Source of the DNA: Cephalotrichum gorgonifer
Lineage: Eukaryota; Ascomycota; Sordariomycetes; Microascales; Microascaceae
NCBI GenBank assembly: GCA_900312665.1
Contig: ONZQ02000012.1
Span: 762,907 to 826,906, forward strand
Direction of reading: 5' to 3'
DNA: 64,000 nucleotides
The position numbers were made by a program, and so were the translations under genes. The first letter of the stretch is position 1; the number at the start of each line of letters is the position of its first letter. Below are positions 46,889 to 59,429 of this stretch, one piece after another. The notes beneath the pieces are model-generated. The model did not search any database and was not told the DNA's origin. It saw nothing but the letters and a program-made list of their open reading frames with translations.

Positions 46889-49656
46889 ATGTCGTCCCGC
46901 GCAGACCTACTTACGGAGCTCCGCAAGGAGCTTCGCGAGTCGCAGAACCAGCGAGACAAGCGGATAGAAGACCTGTGGACGACGTTGAACCCGGGAAAGG
47001 CCGATGAGTTGGACCTCAAGGCGCTGCAACGGGGCTTGAGGAAAATCGACCACCGTAAGAACCTCTTCTCCCCCTTTGTTCTCCCCCCTCCTCCCAGAGA
47101 AGTACTTTGCTAACCGGTGGGGTGTTGAAATGACGTAGCACTAGCGAATGCCGATGAGATGTTGCACAAGATAATGACAAAAGTCGACACCAACGGCGAC
47201 GGAAAGATCCAATACGATGGTGCGTGGCCGTTGCCTCCGAAGCCTATTCCAGCTCGGTGTTTCACCAACTTTGGTGCTGCTGGTCCAGGTTCTCACTGAC
47301 GGCTTAATAGAGTTCCGGTCTTTCATGGACCACACGGAGGGCCACCTACTTGGCCTCTTCCGGTCTGTCGACGCCAATCGTGATGGGAAGCTGGACAAGA
47401 GAGAATTGCTAGAGGCCTGTCGGCGGGCTGGTGTGGTGGTGCCGATGCGGCGGTTGGATGGCTTCTTCAGACATGTCGATGTCGATAACAACGGCTATAT
47501 TACCTTCAACGAGTGGCGGTACGTACAAACTTTCCGATCCCCTAGAGTGCCTTGTTTAGACTTGGGCTGGGCCGGGGTAGCTACGGACGCAAGACTGGAC
47601 CCTGCCTTGTATGAAGGAGTCCAGGTTTGCTGCCAGAGCCAGCTAGCACATGCGCCGTCACAGCGACTGCCCACTGAGTGTCCCCAGCCTTGCCCCAACC
47701 AGTCAGCCTTTGTTCGCATCGCGCCTTCCCTTAAGGCAGTATATCCAGAACAGGCCTCAGTTTTTTTGCTCTTAAATTGTTTACTCGCACCTACCACCAT
47801 TCACCCTTATATCTACTCTCACATGGTGTATTGCGATGGCGGCGATATCTCTGGGAAATCACTGACAACCCCATTTCTAATAGTGATTTCCTACTCTTTA
47901 TGCCAGCATTCAACTCAGAGGAGACACTGCACGCGATATTATCATTCTATTCGTTAACATCCGAAGGGGATTCTCTCGTCAGTGACGAAACCCTGGAGGG
48001 AATAGGTACGAGCCGTTCCATTTTGTACATTTTGTTTGGCTCTATTATCAAGCTCTTTTCACCTCGGGACGCGGAAATGAGGAAAACGACGAGACCTACC
48101 ACCCCTGTCTCTACCACACCTACGGCCGGGGATTCCACCGGCATGCCACAGCGCTCACCAACAACTACCGCCCACACCATCCTCCATCCGACATCAGAAG
48201 CACAACACACTCACTCCATCAACAATACCCTGCAAGATGATGGAGACACCCTCAGCTCCCAGTCATCGTCTGCCATGTCGGCGGTCTCCTACGGATCGCC
48301 CACATTACCCGGAGGGCTCATTGACAGGGACAAGGCACCAGTTGGTGACGGCAATGGCATCCGCGGCGAAGGCCCCCCAGAGGCCACGATGGCTCAAGAA
48401 CACACCGCCCCGGACCTAGCGCCGCTACAGAAGAGCCCGTGGAAACTGACGGATTTTGTACCCGACCCAGGTTACTTCGTAGCGGGTGCCATTGCCGGCG
48501 GTGTGTCTAGGACCGCCACGGCGCCGCTCGACCGACTCAAGGTCTACCTCCTAGTCAACACCGCTCCATCGATCCGCGAGGCGAGCGGCGCCGCCAAGGG
48601 CGGACTGACCGCTTCGGTGCTGCGGCATCCGTTCATGGTTGCCATCAAGGAGCTCTTCGCGGCGGGTGGCGCCCGTACCTTTTTCGCTGGTAAGCCCCAA
48701 ACTACCAAGTCATCCCTAACGTACGAGGAACATTCAGTTTAACATTGTTGTAGGAAATGGTCTGAACGTCATAAAAATCATGCCCGAGACCGCCATCAAG
48801 GTGTGTTGCGGTCACTCCCACTTCATTAAAGATTTTCTACTCACCAACTGGGATAGTTTGGCTCGTATGAAGCTGCGAAGCGGGCGTTATCAACGCTCGA
48901 AGGCCACGGAGAGTCGAAAAAAATATCGGCTTACTCTAAATTCGCGGCCGGTGGTGTTGCTGGCATGATCTCACAGTAATATAATCCACCCTCCGAAATT
49001 CCTGTTCATCGTGGCGACTGTTCTACAGAGCTAACACATATGGTAGATTCTGCGTATATCCTCTGGACACCCTGAAATTCCGGTAAGTCCCGTCCCCCCG
49101 TCCCCCCTTTCCTCTCACTCCTCAGACTAATGATCGTAGCCTCCAATGCGAGACGACGAAAGGTGGCCCCAAGGGCAACGCCCTCGTGATACAGACGGCC
49201 CGTAAGATGATGGCCGAGGGCGGCTTCCGCACGGCCTACCGCGGCGTGACGATGGGCCTGGTCGGCATGTTCCCCTACAGCGCCATCGACATGGGAACGT
49301 TTGAGTTCCTCAAGACAACATACAAGAAAAGCGTCGGGCGGCGGACGAACACGCACCCGGACGACGTGGTGATGGGCAACCTCGTGACGGGAGTGATGGG
49401 GGCCAGCTCAGGAGCGTTCGGCGCAACCATCGTGTACCCGCTCAACGTGCTCCGCACACGACTGCAGACGCAGGGGACAGTGATGCACAAGGAGACGTAC
49501 ACGGGGATAGTAGATGTGGCGGTGAAGACGGTGAAGAGGGAAGGGTACCGGGGTCTGTACAAGGGACTTACCCCGAACCTGATGAAGGTCGCGCCCGCAC
49601 TTAGCATCACGTGGATGGTGTACGAGAAGTCAAAGCGGATTCTAGGCCTCGACTAA
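46889..49656 (+). CDS. Calcium-regulated mitochondrial ATP-Mg/Pi carrier (SCaMC/SAL1 type)
   Basis: There are eight exons: 46889-47054, 47139-47219, 47311-47518, 47884-48689, 48754-48800, 48857-48975, 49047-49082 and 49140-49656. All junctions use GT/AG with consistent phase, giving 659 aa. The N-terminal domain has EF-hands: D-T-N-G-D-G-K-I-Q-Y, D-A-N-R-D-G-K-L-D-K and D-V-D-N-N-G-Y-I-T-F, preceded by a degenerate one. The C-terminal half has three mitochondrial-carrier repeats (P-L-D-R-L-K, P-L-D-T-L-K and P-L-N-V-L-R signatures). Proteins of this family exchange ATP-Mg for phosphate across the inner membrane when cytosolic calcium rises. Exons of 47 and 36 nt and an intron of 365 nt are notable. 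A Ser/Thr-rich linker separates the domains. Confidence 0.92.
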
Positions 49657-52600
49657 GGTGTACGGGGACCCAGGAGGAAGTCTCTTCGAGGATGGGAAAG
49701 CAGGAGTGCGCGAATGTGTGAACATATGGGTGGTATTCGGGGGTTTGGGTTGGTAAAGGGGGCTTCTATGGTGCGAATAATTGCTTTCCTGCTGGTGGAG
49801 GTTTGCTCCGAAGATGGGAGGCGATTCGTCTCGGGGCAGTGTTTTGCAATCTAGAGAAGATCTGCTAAGGAAGGTGTGTAAAGATGTACATGAACGCATT
49901 GCTCGAATATAGCGTATTTCATCGGGTACATCTTCTGGGGGGGTTCCTTTTTTACTTGTTTTCATATGAGCGCCAGGGTTGTTCTCGACTTCCAAGGCAT
50001 ATCGATCGGGTAGCTAACTACCCGGGTGGTTTCAAACATGTGGAATGCCGCGACCAGGTTATCGCTGCCATGATGGTGCCTCGCCCGAGAGGTGGCAGAT
50101 CATTGTGCGTGGGTAAACCTTGCTCCTCGGACTTCTGTCTGTTGATATCTGGCTTGGAATTAAGATCTGGGGATAAGAATAAAACTACTTCTATGCCATG
50201 ATTTTTCCTATTGTCTTCTCTGCTGTTGACGTAGCCTCGGGGGCCGTTGAAATGAACATTTGCCTCTATTGTTCTGGTGCTCTAATTGTCTCAACTCTTA
50301 TTCATATTTCGACGAGATGGTATTACGTAGTTTACAATTGTCCGGGTACTATATTCTATAGTAAATAGAGCAACAGACTCTTTCCAGAGAGACAGAATAT
50401 GTGTGAGTGATTCAGAGGGGGGTTCTCGAATGTTACGGGCTCCCCTCACGGACGGGGGAAGCGAACGGCGACTCCGCGCGGGCTCTTCGGCGAGCGCGAA
50501 GATCCCCCGGGCGGGACTAACACAAAATACGTCACCGCCTAACCAACCACCCAGCCCAAGAGTTGGAACCCGGAGGATTTCCGCAGGATTGCGACTATTA
50601 TCCATCCCACCCCGGGGACGCCAGCTCCACGGCGCACGGGGCCTCGAGGCTTTCGTCATCTCTCCTTTGCTCCTTTGCGTCATAACCTGACTATGACGGG
50701 GGTGACCAAGCTGGGGGGTTGTCGTCGTTTCCCCCGAATCCTAGCTGAAGAAGCAAGGGGAGGAGCTCGGGAGGGAGGTGGTCCTTGCGTTTGTCGTCCT
50801 CGTGACAAGCGCGGGGTCGACCTGGTCTGACTGAACCTTGCGAAAGTTAATACTCGTACGTCCAGGCAGGGATGTGATGTCGAAACTGGGGGTTTCGCTA
50901 GCGCCTGGGTGGCTCGATGATCCTCGAGGTGGAAGCAGAACGGGGCATGAGAGTCACCATGCCGATAATGAGTCTTCGCCAGCTCGACATACATACGTCG
51001 GCCAAGATGGGATGGGATGGATGCCTCCCGGGTGGTTCTGCATCTCTCCCGGGTTAACTTGTACACAGTGCATCAGGACCCCTTCGTCCCTGTCACAGTG
51101 TGTGTGTCCCAGCCACGTCTACATGGATCCACCCAACCTTCGAGAATCAAGTTCAACATGTAATATGCAGCAGCATTAAACCCCCAAGGGATCGCTGGGA
51201 TCTAGGACTAGAAGAGGACGACGATAACAACTGCCGCGGACCAACCCCATCTCAAAACGGGTCCACGCCCATCTCGAGGCGGTGGGGGGAGAGAAGGGAG
51301 GAGGTCGGAGTTTTTGGGAAAGAATTTTTTTCCTCTTCTTTCCCACGATGTGCCCACACCACTCTCCTCGAATTGGTATTAGTTGCTCAGAATTTATGCC
51401 CGGAAGGGGCTAAAACTTGGAACTACTCTCCCCCATTTAGGTTGCACAAAGAGCGGTGAGGCACTGGAAGCTGCCCAACAAGCTCTCTCTGCCTCCCTCC
51501 CTTTTCCTTTTTCCTGCGCCCGAGACGGAGAGAGCGCCACACCATCGGAGTGGAGATCGTCGTTTTCCATCCCTCCAGTCTTCACGTCCCACTGTCCACC
51601 GTCCACTTCCTCCACCGGAGTGCATGAACTGGGCAGTTGTAAATTGTACTTGCTGCAGGCTGAACAAGACGTCAAACCCAATTGGGTCTTGATTCAGACC
51701 CTATCAAGCTAAGGCCCAAAAGCCGAAAAACTCGGAACTTGTATTTTTCCCTGGTGAACTTACCCGGGCTTTGGCATCACCTTTGAAAAGGGTGGTGGGG
51801 AGTGTGAGAGCGAGAGAGAGATAAGATGAGGGGTAATACCAAGAGTGCGCCCCCAGGATCATGGCGTCAATATCATACAATGTACGAGGAGAGTCGCCCC
51901 ACCCCCTCCCAGCAAACGAACTGAGCTTTTCGAAAGCAGTGCCCCGCGCCTGCTCCCGCCGCACCTTTAAACCCAAACATACATAGCCACAGCCACCATA
52001 AAAATAAGGATTCGCAATATGGAGTGCGGCAGTACTCGTACGCCGCTTCCAAGTAAAGTATCGTCCCCTATTTCGGGATGCATGCTGCCAGAGGAACATG
52101 CGTCAATGTGGGGGGACGGGAGGCAGGAGGCGGATAGGTACCCTGCAGCCTTCAGACCCGAAAAGTGAAAATTCCCTGCCAACCACCACCCACTTATTAC
52201 CTCCTCCTGCGCATGCGAGCGCGGCCCATCTTACTTTGCCCATGCCCAAGCTTTCCCACGGGCCATGTTATTCTTAGCAACCCGACAGGCTGAGAAAAGG
52301 ATCGTTGGAGCTGGAGTAATCATAACTAGAGTGAACTACCTATTTTCAAAATAGCAGCATGTGTCGGGCTGATCCAACGGCGAATAGGAAGCCAGCCGTT
52401 TCGCCCAGAGATCCCCGTCGGAAATAGATTGGGTTGGGTTGCGCCCGCCCGCCCGGCGCATAATCCGCATTAATGCCCCCTCCGAACCCCCCGATCGAGA
52501 TGGGCTCTACGAGTAAGCAAACCGTAATCTACATAACCTGTGTAAGACGGGAGGCGGCTCTTTTCAGCCGAGAAGCTACTCCGGACAAGTAGGAGCTGAA

Positions 52601-55600
52601 CGATAACGATAGGATAAAGGGCAGAAGGGGGAGGGGAGGGGAGGGGAGGGGAGAGATATGCTTTTGCGTGTTTGAGGTCTTCTTCGCTTGATTGCAGAGC
52701 ACCACTCCCTAGAACATTAGTCGGGAGTATCTACCGTACGAGTACCAGGCAGACGTGATGCTTGTATTACTTGGTAGTTTCTTTTGGGGCCACGAAGGTG
52801 GGCTGCTATGAGACTCGATTTCGGACGAACTTCGGATCGATACCCGGTCGAAAGATGGAGGAGTCTTGGACCAGTGGTTCGATGAAGGTTCACCCACGGG
52901 AGGTTACGGTCTCGGACGGAGCCGACCACAAGACCCCATGTTTCGGAATCCCGAATAACAGCGTGCATTCGGCGCCGCCGTGCCTGAGAATCCTTTCGGG
53001 GCACAGCTGGGCAGCGTGACGACAAATCGATAGGAGCGGCGGGGGACTGATCGGCCGGTGGCCCGGCCAGAGCGCTTGAACCCCGAGGTTCGGGCTTGGT
53101 GGCGAAAAAAGAAAGGGGGGATATGTCCCGTAGTACTCTCTATACATCTATGCGGCGGGGGTGGGCGTGCGCCACTTTCCCCAAACCTCGTGTTTCCCCC
53201 AATTTGGAGAGGGTTTCAGACCGTTGTGAGCCGCCCAAGCCGCCCAAGCCGCCGCCGAATGAATCCAGAACAGGGTCGCCAAAACAGAATCCAATGAGAC
53301 AGACATCCGTGTGCAACCAACCCTACGATGATGACTCTAAGAGGGAACAAGAAAACCTCCCCACTTTCCGGACAAGGGAGGTGGGGTGATGGATGGCGGA
53401 AGCGAAGTTCCCTTGAGCCTTGATGACAGGACAGGGCATCGGCTGAGGCCTTGGTGGCGAACTTCGAGGCACGGGAATACGTAGTACTTGGTTGAGACTC
53501 CTCCAGGTACATGCCTTGGGCAAGACTCTGGGAGAAGTGTACCTGGAACAACTCCGTGCAAGTGCCCATGGCTCGGGCCACTTGCTGACCCACCTTGGGT
53601 ACGTACCCTTGTGAGGGCTGATCTGCCTCACCCAGTCACCCGACGAGGCACGGAGGGTTCCGAGTACCGTGCACTGTAACAAGGCAGCCTCCCCAGGTAC
53701 CCCGAACCCTTGTCCGCGCCACCCGCAACCCCGATGTACAGTGCGACCCCAGGAATGGATGGCTACATCCTTGGGAGACAGCGGAATCCACTTCCACTCT
53801 TACTCCAGGCTTCCTGCCAAAGAAGCCGCCACTGTGATTCATGGGGCAGAGCTGTGTACTTGTCTCGATCGGGGATTGATCGGCAAGAGTACTGCTTCAT
53901 TCGTACTCAATAGTCTGGGGGGTTTGCGATACGATAAGCCCCAGCAGCCCCTCCTCCTAACACTGGCATTGAAACGGCAAAGTGGACATTCTTGGGAGGG
54001 GAGAATCGGGGCTTAGAAACCTTCTCTCCGAATGGCGCAACACTGCATGAATTCCCGACCCAAGGATATTAGGGGCGGCTCCTTGCCATAGTGCGGAATA
54101 GAGTACTTGGAGCGAGTCATGGTGCTTAATTTCCCCCTATTGCTAGACTGGGCAAAACAAGAACAGCGGCCGCTGCAGTTCCAGCAGGCGCGCCTGCATG
54201 CAGGCCGAGCCTCCATGCTCCCTCATCGCTTCCCCAAACGGGTTGCAACCGACCCAGCCTCCTGCTTGAAGAGGACCTGGCAGGCCCATCAGGGCAGGGT
54301 ATGCAGGAGAAGAGCGCCCCAGTCTTACCGCCTGCATTACACCAGGCCCCAGAGTTTCACATCCGCGTTGCACTTTGCTGCTGGAGCGAGAGAGACACAG
54401 GGCGGCAAAATAAACTTGGGCCGCTGTTTCTGCGGCCACCTCTTCGATTGACTGACTGACTGACTGGGGTTGACTGACGATAGAACAGAGTAGCCAGAGC
54501 GAGAAGCTTCGACCTCCGAGCGGCGAAACCGATTTACCGCCGCCTGTGGGGGGGCTTGGTGGTCACTGGAGCCTAGAGGTCACCAGACAGAGGAGGCGCC
54601 CTGGCTTCTAATGTCTTCTCCCAGTACCCACTACCCAGTCCGTCAGGGGGGCTCTTTCCACAAGAGCTGTCCGCCCGACTGACATCAATGTGCATTCGCC
54701 CACAGAGTATGAATGACTTCACCTTTTAGTGGGCCTAATTTGCTCGCATGGATTTGCAGTGGAGCTCGGAGCGGCGTTTCGAGTGACGATACTCCGTACC
54801 CAGGCTTAGTATTTTGTTGATGCTCTACTCTCGGGACTTTCCATGTACCCCGAACCCAGTCTCTCCACCAGCCCCCCCGAAGGAGCCGTTCTCACTCTCT
54901 CAGGTACCAAAAAGGGGGACAGTGCGAGACAAATATCAGTGACACAAAAATTGAACCAAGTTCCTCGCTAGTCCATCCTGGTACAAGCGATGAAGATTAG
55001 GCCAATAGAAAGTCAATGGAACACGGATGCCCCACCCACACCGCATCTCGTGCCCTCCCCCTGATTCGTCGGGTCATGGGCCCTTCGCACTTGGCCCTTC
55101 CACCCTGGCAAGCGCATATCGTCCGCGCCACCCAATTGCACACGTCTCCCTCTCTCGCTTGCCACCGTATCCTGCATGTACTCCGTACGCTGAGTAGTTT
55201 TCCAATCGAAGTGTCTCTCATTCGTGCACGGAGTACCCGGAGTGTGTACCTCCCCCCACTTGGGTGCCTCCATCCACTGACATCTCACCTTTCCCACCTT
55301 TGGGGCTTTGTCCAACAAAAACCCGCCATCTCCATCCCCGTCCGCCCGCACTTTCTGTTCCAGATTCCTCCCGCCTTCTCTCTTCGTACCTATCCGATTT
55401 TACCCCCCTCCTCAACACAACTCCAACAAAGTCATTCTTACTTGCAGCATAATTCAAGCTTCCCCACGACAACCAATTCCTTTCCATTCTTCCACCCCCC
55501 GATATACCAAAAGCTTGCTTCTGTTCTCACCGCGATAATTCACCTTCCAAAACGAAAGCAATCGTGAAAAACCTTTCTTCATTGCTCACCGACATTTTCC

Positions 55601-55767
55601 CGGTTACCTCAGGCATCCGTTTTCCCTGTTTGTGTTTCAAAGCTGGAGATTCCCACCTTCGACCACCACAACCATACTTGCCCACCGGCCCACTCGATTA
55701 AAACGAAGACGCATCCCGCTTCCCTCAACTCGCTTCTCTTAATCGCTCCATCAAAAATCGATACATA
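49657..55767. other. Large gene-free region
   Basis: About 6 kb with no recognisable protein on either strand. Open frames are short and incoherent. A (GGGGA)n run lies near 52629-52653 and a (TGAC)n run near 54448-54464. The last 600 bases are CA/CT-rich and are probably the leader of the gene at 55768. No transposon ends or RNA gene were seen. Confidence 0.4.
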
Positions 55768-56409
55768 ATGTCTGCGTATTACTATGGGACTCACCACGCG
55801 CACCTAGCTGCCGCTGCGCCCACCGGATCCAACTCCTCCCACAGCCACCACGGCCGAAACCGGAGGGCGCCGAGGCTCTCTGTCTCCCAGAATGCCAACA
55901 GGCAATTCAGGACGACCCGCAGTCTCAAGGAACTCTCCGACTCGACGGCGCTCCTGGCGTTCCGCTCCCGATTCGAAGCGACTAGATCGTTTGACCTCGA
56001 AGACGACCTCGAGTTTTGCCCCAACCTGTTGTCGGACATTGATGTGAGTGGTTGCAGCGGATCGGACTCGTCTCGATCCACCAGCCCGACTAACTGGCGT
56101 CCCCAGTTGGTTTCCTTCCACAGCTCATCGGAACGGTCCTCTCTCGCTAGCGGCTCGCCCGAGTCGTCCCCCACGCAGCACCCGCAGGCTGTCGCACCGG
56201 CCTTTTCTCTGAACTCGTCGTCTCCCCCCTTTGTCCCTCCTTCCTTCCAGAGCCAGCAATCGAGCATGAAGTTGCACCAGCCTGCCGCTACCCGGGGGCG
56301 CAATGCCATTCCGATCATCAACCCCAACACCGGTATCACGATGAGCAGCCCTCCTCCGTCGGTGTCGCCAGCGAGGATGCAGCAAACCACGATCGGTCGG
56401 CGATGGTAA
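55768..56409 (+). CDS. Ser/Pro-rich fungal protein of unknown function
   Basis: This single-exon frame encodes 213 aa. It has a conserved-looking core at residues about 70-115 (R-S-F-D-L-E-D-D-L-E-F-C-P-N-L-L followed by a Ser-rich W-R-P segment), flanked by His/Ser-rich and Pro/Ser-rich disordered parts. There is no signal peptide, membrane segment or catalytic motif. The stop TGGTAA is also embedded in a GTAAGC donor, so a second exon downstream cannot be excluded. The function is unknown. Long upstream and downstream non-coding regions suggest a regulated gene. Confidence 0.7.
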   Translation: MSAYYYGTHHAHLAAAAPTGSNSSHSHHGRNRRAPRLSVSQNANRQFRTTRSLKELSDSTALLAFRSRFEATRSFDLEDDLEFCPNLLSDIDVSGCSGSDSSRSTSPTNWRPQLVSFHSSSERSSLASGSPESSPTQHPQAVAPAFSLNSSSPPFVPPSFQSQQSSMKLHQPAATRGRNAIPIINPNTGITMSSPPPSVSPARMQQTTIGRRW

Positions 56410-58882
56410 GCGTTTGTCTCTGCTGAGACTATACGCGGGCCGTTGCTATTATGACTTTAATGTGGAATTCTTGCTTTATTCTAACCTGGGGCGGGGGGGC
56501 GGCTGTCATCTTGGCTGGCACCGACGACACTACTAAGGCGCATATCTTGGGGCTAATCAAAAGACGAGCGTATGGCGACAACTGCGACGATGATGGATTC
56601 TGCCTTTTTATCACTCGACATGTACAAACACCTACATCTTCTCGACACACCTTACTCCAGCATCACCACAGAGAGATTCTCAAGGCCATGTTTCCTACGG
56701 CCCCGCTCGACTCGTCCGTCTTTTGCATCGCCCTAGATGGTCTTTTCATTTTTTTGTCTGATATCATTGTTTCTTCTATTATACCAGGACATGTCGGTTT
56801 TCGGTCTCGAAAGATGAGGTTGCTTTGCTTTGCTTTGCTTTGGGGAACGAATAGGGCGCTGTTGCTTTTGCATCTTCGTTTTACCCGGGGACGGTTTCTT
56901 GCGATTTTATATCGGGCATTGCATTGGTTGAGGTGGCGGGAAAGGCCCCAACTGCGCGGAGTTTGGCTTCGGTCTTGTTTTCATTTGCTGTTGGCGAAGT
57001 TATAATCTCCCACGGTTGATCCTCGGCATGGTGTTTGTTTCCACGGGAAAGCGAGCGGTTGGGCTGGTTGCGGGATTCCAAATCTCGGGTTTCTTTTTTT
57101 TTGTTTGCTTTCATACTCGCATGGGTTGACGAATGACTGAAAGAAAGAAAGAAAGAAAGAGGGGAGAGTATACCTGGACATATAGAACGACTTCTTGTTC
57201 TTTCCTGTTGTTAACCTTGTTACCTGTTTTGGGAAAAGGGAAATGGGAAGGGGGGGATGGGGTGGTGTATGGGATGGAAACGGCCGGGGTATGGTCTGGT
57301 TTTTGTAACGGGGCGGGTGTTGGGAACTCATTCGAATGGGGGTCTTGACTTACTCCCTTTTTTGCTATTCGTTTGCTACGAAAGCTACAAGGGGGATATA
57401 CCACTTTTCGGGGTGTTTTGTCTTGGGGTTTTCTGCGCCTGGGAATGGCGGGGGGTTTTTTTTTTTGGCACACAAGGACACATGAGCAAGGGTTGAAACT
57501 ACTGTTTTTTTTTGTATGTACGTGGAACCGAGCGGGGGTTTACCTGGGGAAATCGGGGCCGGAGTTTTTGATGTTTGAAGTTGGCGGGCTAAACACGGGC
57601 AAATATAAGGAAGATTGCTGCCGTTACTTGCTTTGGAACTCACACCTGGTTTTTGACACATGTTGATACCGGGTAGGTGATTGACACGTATGATTCTTTC
57701 CTGTGAATAAATGTAGGTGCTCGTGATTATGATGTACGTGGGAGAGATGTGTGATGCCGGTATGCTGTGAACGCGGCTACGGGGGGCCGGGACGGGACCG
57801 GGGCGCCGGAGCACGGCGCCGGAGGGGATGGGGGAGGCAATTGAGTTGCACCGCCATGTGTCTATCCGTGTGCCCGCCAGATCCGAAGCTCTGCTGATGA
57901 CGGACGGGGGTTGGTGACGGGGCCCTTAGGCTCGGGATTTGGGTTTCGGGTGTCTCGGAAGGGGGGGTATCGAAGGTTCATCGTAGGCTACCAGCCGTAA
58001 CTCAAGTGACGACTTGACGTGAGATGGTGGAAGGGGGACCGTACTTGTTGTTTCTCTCGTTCATTGCGATACTATGGGTTGTAGTGATCAACATAGGACA
58101 GTTTGAGCTGTATCTTACGCCGTAGTCAGGAGAGAAAGGTAGGTAGGGTGAAGGGTATGCAGAGGTCCAGAGGCAAAGCGAGTCCTTTCGTCGAGCACGA
58201 GGAAAGAGTCAATTGGCAAAGTATAACCCCCTTCTATTACACGCAGGTAGGGGGCATTAACTTCTGTTCTCCCAGCCCTAGGTTAGGGGGTTCTCTTCCT
58301 AATCACAGGAGAGTGTTGAATAATATCCTACTCTACAACCGAGGAAGAAGAAAAAGTCATCGTTGTCATCCGGAACGATGAAGCCAAGTAAGCACTATGT
58401 ACCCCCCGTTTCCCAAAATACAAAACCACAGCTAGTCAGCCCCTCCTCTGCTTCTCCTACCGTCGATCGAGCTCCAGGGCGTTCTAATTTGTAAAATCGT
58501 GGAGGGGTAGTTAGTAACCTGACACGAGCTTGACGTCTGCGCCGCAGGAATGGTGATCAAGATGTGACGTCAGGCATATCCACCGTTCAACAGCCCCCCT
58601 CCTGTCTCTCTCCCAACCAAAGGCGAGGAAACAACAACCTGTCTCCAATTCTGGCACCTAGCCTGCCTTGGAGAAGAAAGAAGGAAACGGTGGGGTAGTT
58701 TATAGTTTACATGAGAATGATAAAGAAGCTGCTCTCCCTCCCCCCTTCCTACATCCTTTTCTTCCCAAGTCTGTCTCTACCCATTCGGTAACACGAAAAG
58801 GAAGATTCTAAACACAAATCTGAATCCTCCCTCCCATCCTAAAAATAAACCTACGGGGCCGAAATCGAAACATAACGCAAGG
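56410..58882. other. 3' flank and intergenic region
   Basis: This includes the likely 3' UTR of the Ser/Pro-rich gene (T-rich, with repeated TTGCT at 56820) and a (GAAA)n microsatellite near 57140-57158. A 184-codon plus-strand frame at 56451 has no recognisable domain and looks like UTR. I see no supported gene. Confidence 0.4.
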
Positions 58883-59429
58883 ATGAGCTTGAGACTAGTT
58901 GCCCGGAACATTGGTGCGAGGGGTTCCGCCGTCCCGGCGGTGATCTCTGCGAGGTCGGTTTCAACAACAAGTGGCGAGAGTATGTTTCAACCTTGCTCTC
59001 GGATCCCCATCCCGACACACACACACTCTTACCACACAACATTCTCCCCTTCCTGGTCCTTTTATGTTGTCGTCCAATATACAACGACGGGATACCCAGC
59101 ACACTCCCTCCCCTTAGGGAGATACCCTCCCGGCCGACTTGTTATCTCACTCCCCCTTACGTCAACTCTGCAACGATAGAAATCTAACCCTCACTCTCCC
59201 AGACCGCGACCCGAAGAACGGCCTCCCGACGGGGACCAAGGTCCCGCATGATCATTGGATGGCCAGCCTGGCGTCGGAGAGCGAGCAGGTCGTCAAGGCG
59301 GACCGGGTCGCCGGCAAGCTCACTGTCGAGGAGATGGAGAAGGAGACTACGAAGGTGGCGACTGAGATGAAGGGCTCGACGGCGAGTCTGACGGATGGGA
59401 TCTGGAGAAGCATCGGTGGGGGGCTATAA
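58883..59429 (+). CDS. Small probable mitochondrial protein
   Basis: There are two exons, 58883-58979 and 59203-59429. They are joined by a 223-nt intron (donor GTATGT, branch CTAAC, acceptor CCCAG), giving 107 aa. The N-terminus (M-S-L-R-L-V-A-R-N-I-G-A-R-G-S-A) is Arg-rich and amphipathic, without acidic residues, as in mitochondrial presequences. The mature part contains R-D-P-K-N-G-L-P-T-G-T-K and P-H-D-H-W-M-A-S-L-A-S, then a charged helix. It looks like a conserved small fungal mitochondrial protein, but I cannot name a function. Confidence 0.7.

Noticed and set aside
56451..57005. 184-codon plus-strand frame after the Ser/Pro-rich gene
   Set aside because: It is T-rich with simple repeats and most likely 3' UTR.
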